From Chloroflexota bacterium (lineage in GTDB: Bacteria; Chloroflexota; Anaerolineae; Anaerolineales; Villigracilaceae), in assembly GCA_016213105.1 (NCBI GenBank), contig JACRBN010000003.1:88685-152684 (forward strand): a stretch of 64,000 bases of DNA, given 5' to 3'. Shown here piece after piece: positions 59,704 to 64,000 of this stretch. The notes under the pieces are model-generated. The model ran no database searches, was not told the origin of the DNA, and saw only the letters and a list, made by a program, of their open reading frames with translations. The position numbers and the translations under genes were made by a program. Numbering within the stretch: position 1 is the stretch's first letter; every line of letters begins with the position of its first letter.

Positions 59704-61422
59704 TTACGAAAGTGACTCTGAGTAAATAGCCAGTTGATTGCGGCCAGCCTGCTTGGCTACATACAGGGCTTGATCGGCGCAGGCAAGCAATGTTTCCAGA
59801 GGGGCATCGCTTGCATGGTTGAGTTCAGCAATCCCAATGCTGATGGTGATGTGCAGGTCATCCTTTCCGTCAATAATACCCTGGGAGTCCATTTTTTTGC
59901 GCAAGCGTTCAGCAATCTCACAGCCCTGGGCGCAATTGCTGCCCGGTAATAGGATTACAAACTCGTCCCCACCGTACCGCGCGATGATTTCACCCTGCCG
60001 CAGGCTTTCGCGCACCAATTTAGTCGTATGAATAAGCACCTGGTCACCGGTGGCATGTCCGTATGTATCATTAATTCTTTTTAAATGGTCGATGTCGAAC
60101 AAGATCACTGAGAAGGGTTGTTCCCTCTGCAATGTTTGTTCGAGCGCCTGCTCTCCCAGGATAAACAATTCACGCCGATTGAGCACCTCTGTTAACGGAT
60201 CAAGGCTGGCCAGTTTTTGCAGAGAATCCTGTGCACTTTTGCGCTCTTCGATCTCCCGTTTTAATTCGATGGTTTTCAGATAATGAATCTCCGCTTCTCT
60301 TTTGCTGGTTTCAACCTGGTGAATGACTTTCAGCCCTGCCAGGCGTTTGGCTGTCTCCTCATTGAAAACAGTCTCCTTGAGCACGTGAAACTGTTTATAG
60401 TGCTGGAAGGCGTGCTCAAACTCCCGTTGTTTTTCATATACTTCGGACAGCAGCTGGTGACTTTGAAACTCTCCGCGGCGATCATTTGATGTGTGACTGA
60501 GGAATAATGCGCTCTGAAAGGTGGAAAGCGCGGCCTCATCATTTTGCTTGTATTGATAAACCTTTCCCAGGTTCAGCAGGCATTGCAGTTCATCCGGGCC
60601 CTTGTTATTCTCACGCGCCAACTTTAATGCCTGCAACAAAAAATCTTCAGCCTTAACAAAATCCTTTATTCCCAGATGGATCTCCCCCATCGTACTTAGT
60701 GCCGTTATGACCATTGCTTCGATCCCATTCTCGCGGGCCAGCTGAAGACATTCCTCGCAGGCTTCCAGGGCCTGGTCGCCCATGCCTAACTCAAGGTATG
60801 TCATGGCCAGGTTGTTTAGCGCCAGGCTTCTGCTCCGTATTGTCCCCCCTTCGCGTTGAAGCAGCAAAACCTGCAGGCTTGTTTCCAGCGCGGCGGTGAG
60901 ATCATTTGACTCGGCGTAAATCACACTGAGGACGTTGAGCATTCCAGATTCGTGCAGTCGATCGCCCACTGCCTGGGCGAGTTTTATTCCCTTCATTGCA
61001 CATTCTGTTGCGGCTACATAATCGCCAAGGCTGCGGTATGCCCAGCTGGCGTCCCCTAATACATTGATTTTAAGAAGGGTGATTTCCTTCTTTTCATCTT
61101 GAAGTCCTTCCAGTATTTCAAGTGCCCGCAGGGATTGTGACAAAGCCAGATCGTAATTCCCTGCATCACCGTTCCAGGCGGCCAGACTGCGCAAACTGCC
61201 TGCCAATCCCGCCAAATACGGTTGCTGCTCAAAATCGCCGCTTGTAGACAATTGATAGGCCTGCTCGGCAAGAGCACGCGCTTTTTCTGGATCGTGTAGC
61301 AGTGACATCCAGGCGATATCAGAGAGTAGGTTTATCCTGGTCTGCTGATCTGCGGCGCTTTCCAGTTGAGCTTCCAATTCAGCGATGGTAGGCATAGTTT
61401 TTTCCGACAAGATGAATTTCAA
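59704..61422 (-). CDS. TPR-repeat diguanylate cyclase
   Basis: Protein of 572 aa (563 if MPTIAELEAQ at 61395 is the start). Residues about 10-350 are helical TPR repeats (for example LALNNLAMTYLELGMGDQALE), a coiled linker spans about 355-405, and the GGDEF domain has IARYGGDEFVILLPG, an active-site sequence, near residue 495. The enzyme would make c-di-GMP under control of TPR-bound partners. Together with the EAL-caspase protein it shows c-di-GMP use in this genome. Confidence 0.92.
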   Translation of the reverse strand: MKFILSEKTMPTIAELEAQLESAADQQTRINLLSDIAWMSLLHDPEKARALAEQAYQLSTSGDFEQQPYLAGLAGSLRSLAAWNGDAGNYDLALSQSLRALEILEGLQDEKKEITLLKINVLGDASWAYRSLGDYVAATECAMKGIKLAQAVGDRLHESGMLNVLSVIYAESNDLTAALETSLQVLLLQREGGTIRSRSLALNNLAMTYLELGMGDQALEACEECLQLARENGIEAMVITALSTMGEIHLGIKDFVKAEDFLLQALKLARENNKGPDELQCLLNLGKVYQYKQNDEAALSTFQSALFLSHTSNDRRGEFQSHQLLSEVYEKQREFEHAFQHYKQFHVLKETVFNEETAKRLAGLKVIHQVETSKREAEIHYLKTIELKREIEERKSAQDSLQKLASLDPLTEVLNRRELFILGEQALEQTLQREQPFSVILFDIDHLKRINDTYGHATGDQVLIHTTKLVRESLRQGEIIARYGGDEFVILLPGSNCAQGCEIAERLRKKMDSQGIIDGKDDLHITISIGIAELNHASDAPLETLLACADQALYVAKQAGRNQLAIYSESLS

Positions 61423-61717
61423 ATGATGGATCTTGCAATCTGGCTATCCTGCAAGGAAGGGAAACCATGAACTTTATATTATCCTTATGAGATTTTGGGA
61501 TAATTATCTCCAAAAGTGTGCAGTTTATTTTTGAAAACTCACTTGAAACCATGGACTGGCGGCCATTAACGGTTTGCCTTGCCCTGGGGCATGGTGGCGC
61601 TGGGGGCGGAAGGGGAACCTTGAGCGGGTGGAAAAAACTGAAGCGCAGCCCGCTCTGCGACCCAGAGGAGTGTCGAAGAGTCAGGTGCGCTTTGTCGGCC
61701 ACGCTTTGCGATCGGGG

Positions 61718-62344
61718 TTATAAATACCTGAACCTTCCTTCGGTCGCTGCCGCGATTTGAAGCCATTCGGCGAAAGAATCCGCAATCATCGACCAACAAA
61801 ATGAACAGGACTGTGGTTCTCGAAATACGTCTTGTAAATTCAGCTCTCCAAGCTGCCACATGGACACTCCAATAATGCAGTGGCGTTGAATTCTGTTACC
61901 AAGATCCAGAAAGAAGGAAACATACAAAAAACCATGTTCAACAGGATTACGAAATCGTAGAACGCCTATTTTTAGAAACCCATTTTCATAATATCCAACC
62001 CTGCCTACAAGGTATGGATACCATTCTTCGGCCATGGGGCCAAAACCTAAAGAGGCGAAAGCGGAATCTTCATTGGAAATTGTAATCCCACCGTGGAGCC
62101 TTAAAAACGATAGATAATCGGCTGGCAAGGAATACGGTCTAATTAGATTTTCGATCTGCACAAGACATTTGTCAGTCTCCGTAACATACCAGTCAAATGG
62201 CAGTTCAGGCATCACAGGCGTGGATGAATGGTTTCTGAGCTGGGCGAAAAAGTGGGCCTGCCCCTGTTCCGTTCCACAATCCACCTGGGCGTTGGGCAAC
62301 AACCGAATTTGCTCGATCGCTTCTTCAATTTGATTCGGTTTCAT
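61718..62344 (-). CDS. SUKH/SMI1-KNR4-like protein
   Basis: Protein of 208 aa. IENLIRPYSLPADYLSFLRLHGGI, SLGFGPMAEEW and GEHGFLY-type turns fit the SMI1/KNR4 (SUKH) fold. In bacteria many SUKH proteins are immunity factors for polymorphic toxins, but no toxin gene is visible beside it. Assignment from motif only. The 295-bp gap at 61423-61717 has no gene. Confidence 0.7.
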   Translation of the reverse strand: MKPNQIEEAIEQIRLLPNAQVDCGTEQGQAHFFAQLRNHSSTPVMPELPFDWYVTETDKCLVQIENLIRPYSLPADYLSFLRLHGGITISNEDSAFASLGFGPMAEEWYPYLVGRVGYYENGFLKIGVLRFRNPVEHGFLYVSFFLDLGNRIQRHCIIGVSMWQLGELNLQDVFREPQSCSFCWSMIADSFAEWLQIAAATEGRFRYL

Positions 62345-62382
62345 GTCTACACACTTCTCAATTTATGCAGTTGATGGCTTGC

Positions 62383-62422
62383 GTTCGCGGACCAGCCCTG
62401 TGGGCTGTGGCGCCGGGGCGGA
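62383..62422. repeat. Dispersed repeat fragment
   Basis: CGGACCAGCCCTGTGGGCTG followed by GGCGCCGGGGCG, related to the copies at 29661 and 59631. Confidence 0.4.
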
Positions 62423-62503
62423 TATGGACTCTGCCTGTGACCAGGATCGTCCCACCCTTGGCGGTGTGATTTATCGGTGGTACGCATCTGACATAAGCAG
62501 CTT

Positions 62504-63064
62504 TCACTCTAATACTGATGACTCGAATATGGCTGGCAATTCGAATGGGATGCCCTCGTCATGAATCCTTAACCTTTCATTTACTTCAATCCAGGACAAA
62601 TCGCGACCTGTTTCCGTGATTGCGTTACTCATCCTTCCATTTCTACCCATCACCGTGTCGGCCAATTTGATAAGCGTTTCATTTGGTCGTGCGAGTGGAG
62701 AGGCTCGTCGTAACGCTAATGCAACATCTAACTCATCTGCGTGTGGATTGTGAAGGCATGCCGTAATGAACGCCGCCGCAGTCGACCTCCCAATCCCAGC
62801 GCGACAGTGAATGAGAATGGGCGCTTTGCGACTCCAAAGGGAAAGAAAGTCCAGCAACAAATCCATATGCTTTGCTGCGGGCAGGACCTGATCCTCAGCG
62901 GAAACATGAATGTCGTGGAAGGCAAGCTGAAGATGACGGCTGAGATATGCAGGGCCAGTTTCGGGGAACGCGTAATTCGGATCGAGCAAGCTAACGATTC
63001 TCTCTGGTGAATGGAGGGCAACCATGCTCATTACCTTAGATAAAGGACATACCAGGATTTTCAC
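62504..63064 (-). CDS. Dual-specificity / tyrosine phosphatase-like protein
   Basis: Protein of 186 aa. The P-loop HCRAGIGRS (HCx5RS) near residue 106 and HLQLAFHDI preceding it give the DSP/PTP fold. The start is chosen as GTG at 63064 (TAGGAAATATGCC upstream). It lies in a decaying neighbourhood and could be a solitary phosphatase. Confidence 0.78.
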   Translation of the reverse strand: MKILVCPLSKVMSMVALHSPERIVSLLDPNYAFPETGPAYLSRHLQLAFHDIHVSAEDQVLPAAKHMDLLLDFLSLWSRKAPILIHCRAGIGRSTAAAFITACLHNPHADELDVALALRRASPLARPNETLIKLADTVMGRNGRMSNAITETGRDLSWIEVNERLRIHDEGIPFELPAIFESSVLE

Positions 63065-63227
63065 GGCATATTTCCTATCGTCAGCGGGCCACCGGCTTGA
63101 CATTGACCTGCGTGCAGGCGGGCGTGGATCCTGTTTGGGAGCAGGAAAAACTCGAAGCCACGCTGCGCGAAATGCTCGAAAATGCCGCAGAATCCCACAC
63201 GTCAGGCGCATGCTTTGTTCAGCGGCT

Positions 63228-63865
63228 CTATGCCTTAAGACGCGCTGACTGATATGCTGTCTCTATTGTACCGTTTTGTAGGAAGTTTGACTTTACATTT
63301 TCAAGAGACTTTTTTCGGTCTTCCCCGCCTTCGTCTGATAAAAAGATTTGTTCGCAATATACCGCAATATCTTCGATAATACGCTCGCAACGATAATATG
63401 CAATCGCAATTTGATTAATATTTGTTTGCCCATATCCTTGATAGAACATGGTTTCTTCTTCCTGTGGCGTATATCCGCTATCGCCAAGACCACCACCAAT
63501 AAACATCAAATCTCGTTCTTTAGGAGCAAATATGAGCGTGTCCCAATCAACCATGTAAAGTGCTTCATTATTATCAATTAGAAGATTCCACCCATGAATA
63601 TCGGCGTGGCACAAAACAAATTCAGGAAGTTGTTTCAGTAGCATTTGCGCGAACTGTTCAGTCCATTTAATAAGTTCAAGAGTTTCATCTTTCTTGGTTT
63701 TCAAGAAATCTGCCAATTCAATCGCAACAGGCTCATTAAAAGTCTCTTTCTCGATACGTTCAAGGAACATCTTTACTGTGTCGCGCCACTGAGGAGAGAA
63801 ATTATCTTTCTGTATACCGCTTGTTATTGCCGAAGAAATATTAGAGATATGAAATCGCTTTAGAG
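63228..63865 (-). pseudogene. Aminoglycoside-phosphotransferase-type kinase, truncated by an IS element
   Basis: The retained C-terminal part has FVLCHADIHGWNLLID (catalytic loop HADxHxxN) and LYMVDWDTL (metal-binding Asp) of the APH/choline-kinase fold. Codons continue upstream of the ATG at 63770 (FSPQWRDTVKMFLERI) as far as about 63865, then meet a TGA inside the IS end. The N-terminal kinase lobe is missing. Product of the intact gene and its substrate are unknown. Confidence 0.7.
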
Positions 63866-64000
63866 AGTGTATGAAAAGTCAGGTAGCCACCAGCTTGAGC
63901 ATACGGCGAACGCTGGCAATATAGGTCATGGTTTCACTGGATAAGGTTGTATGTTCATAATCGCGAGCCAATCGGCGATAGCGACCCAACCAACCAAAGG
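63866..64000 (-). mobile_element. End of an IS5-like insertion sequence, cut by the window edge
   Basis: The boundary GAGAGTGTATGAAAAGTCAG at about 63864-63883 precedes a minus-strand frame ending at 63879: GRYRRLARDYEHTTLSSETM, then TYIASVRRMLKLVAT. The arginine-rich GRYRRL-x-R-DYE block is the C-terminus of IS5-family DDE transposases. The rest lies beyond 64000. The insertion explains the truncated phosphotransferase gene. Confidence 0.75.
63879..64000 (-). CDS. IS5-family transposase, C-terminal fragment
   Basis: About 39 codons, partial at the window edge. The conserved GRYRRLARDYEH motif near the end of the IS5 transposase is present. The catalytic DDE residues lie outside the window. 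It runs on the minus strand and ends inside the element border. Confidence 0.75.
   Translation of the reverse strand, partial: FGWLGRYRRLARDYEHTTLSSETMTYIASVRRMLKLVAT

Noticed and set aside
61718..62344. SUKH protein as immunity partner of a polymorphic toxin
   Set aside because: No toxin domain, RHS or secretion gene is adjacent; the fold alone is not enough to claim a toxin system.
63040..63252. Plus-strand frame with natural-looking residues (TLTCVQAGVDPVWEQEKLEA, then a helical tail)
   Set aside because: Starts after a stop with no ribosome site and overlaps a phosphatase start and the phosphotransferase end; I recognise no family. It may be a gene remnant but support is too weak.
63228..63865. 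Phosphotransferase as an antibiotic-resistance gene
   Set aside because: The N-terminal lobe is missing and the substrate is unknown; the family is mostly metabolic.

Overview
The window is 64 kb of GC-rich bacterial chromosome with no rRNA, tRNA, CRISPR array or prophage that I can see. Gene content and style suggest a member of the Chloroflexota, most likely an Anaerolineae-type bacterium from a metagenome or draft genome. The pointers are a fused FAD/[2Fe-2S] molybdenum hydroxylase operon, SLH domains on a multiheme cytochrome, DUF1361, DUF92 and bactofilin genes, and many short palindromic repeats. This placement is inference; no marker gene in the window settles it.

Layout. 0.1-3 kb: a FAS1 lipoprotein, a TspO-like membrane protein and a thioredoxin-fold peroxiredoxin-like protein; the first and third share a 16-bp upstream motif. 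3-8 kb: two ABC transporter units, the second behind its own membrane protein and winged-helix regulator. 8-13.4 kb: small or uncharacterised proteins, three of them membrane anchored. 13.5-16.2 kb: the most unusual locus, a two-gene operon encoding a caspase-like / GAF-like / EAL protein and an EACC1-like partner. 16.3-25 kb: a molybdenum hydroxylase operon (21.0-25.0 kb) and an EF2563/YqeB-type maturation gene (16.3 kb), with DUF1361, DinB and hydrolase genes between. 25-38 kb: housekeeping and envelope genes (class I fructose-bisphosphate aldolase, FabI, 3-methyladenine glycosylase, bactofilin, DegT aminotransferase, nucleotide-sugar epimerase) plus a prolyl-tRNA-synthetase relative without a catalytic core. 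38-44 kb: a seven-haem SLH cytochrome, two tandem cold-shock genes with near-identical structured leaders, and a DEAD-box helicase. 44-54 kb: glycosyltransferase, pterin-synthase-like, ComB-like and MDR dehydrogenase genes, then an acyltransferase, aldo/keto reductase, antiporter, ClpS, and a MoaD-like/BNR-repeat pair. 54-58 kb: an ABC-2 exporter operon. 58-64 kb: a decaying stretch with a broken acetyltransferase, a GGDEF protein, a SUKH protein, a dual-specificity phosphatase and a phosphotransferase fragment cut by an IS5-like element at the right edge.

The window is rich in small repeats. Four REP-like hairpins share arms related to GCGAAGCAATCTC or TTGCGAGG. Several palindromic or purine-rich repeats lie inside open reading frames and are read through in frame (aminotransferase, glycosyltransferase, MDR dehydrogenase, ProRS-like protein). 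Assignments come from reading motifs by eye, with no database search, so family names are firm only where diagnostic motifs are quoted.
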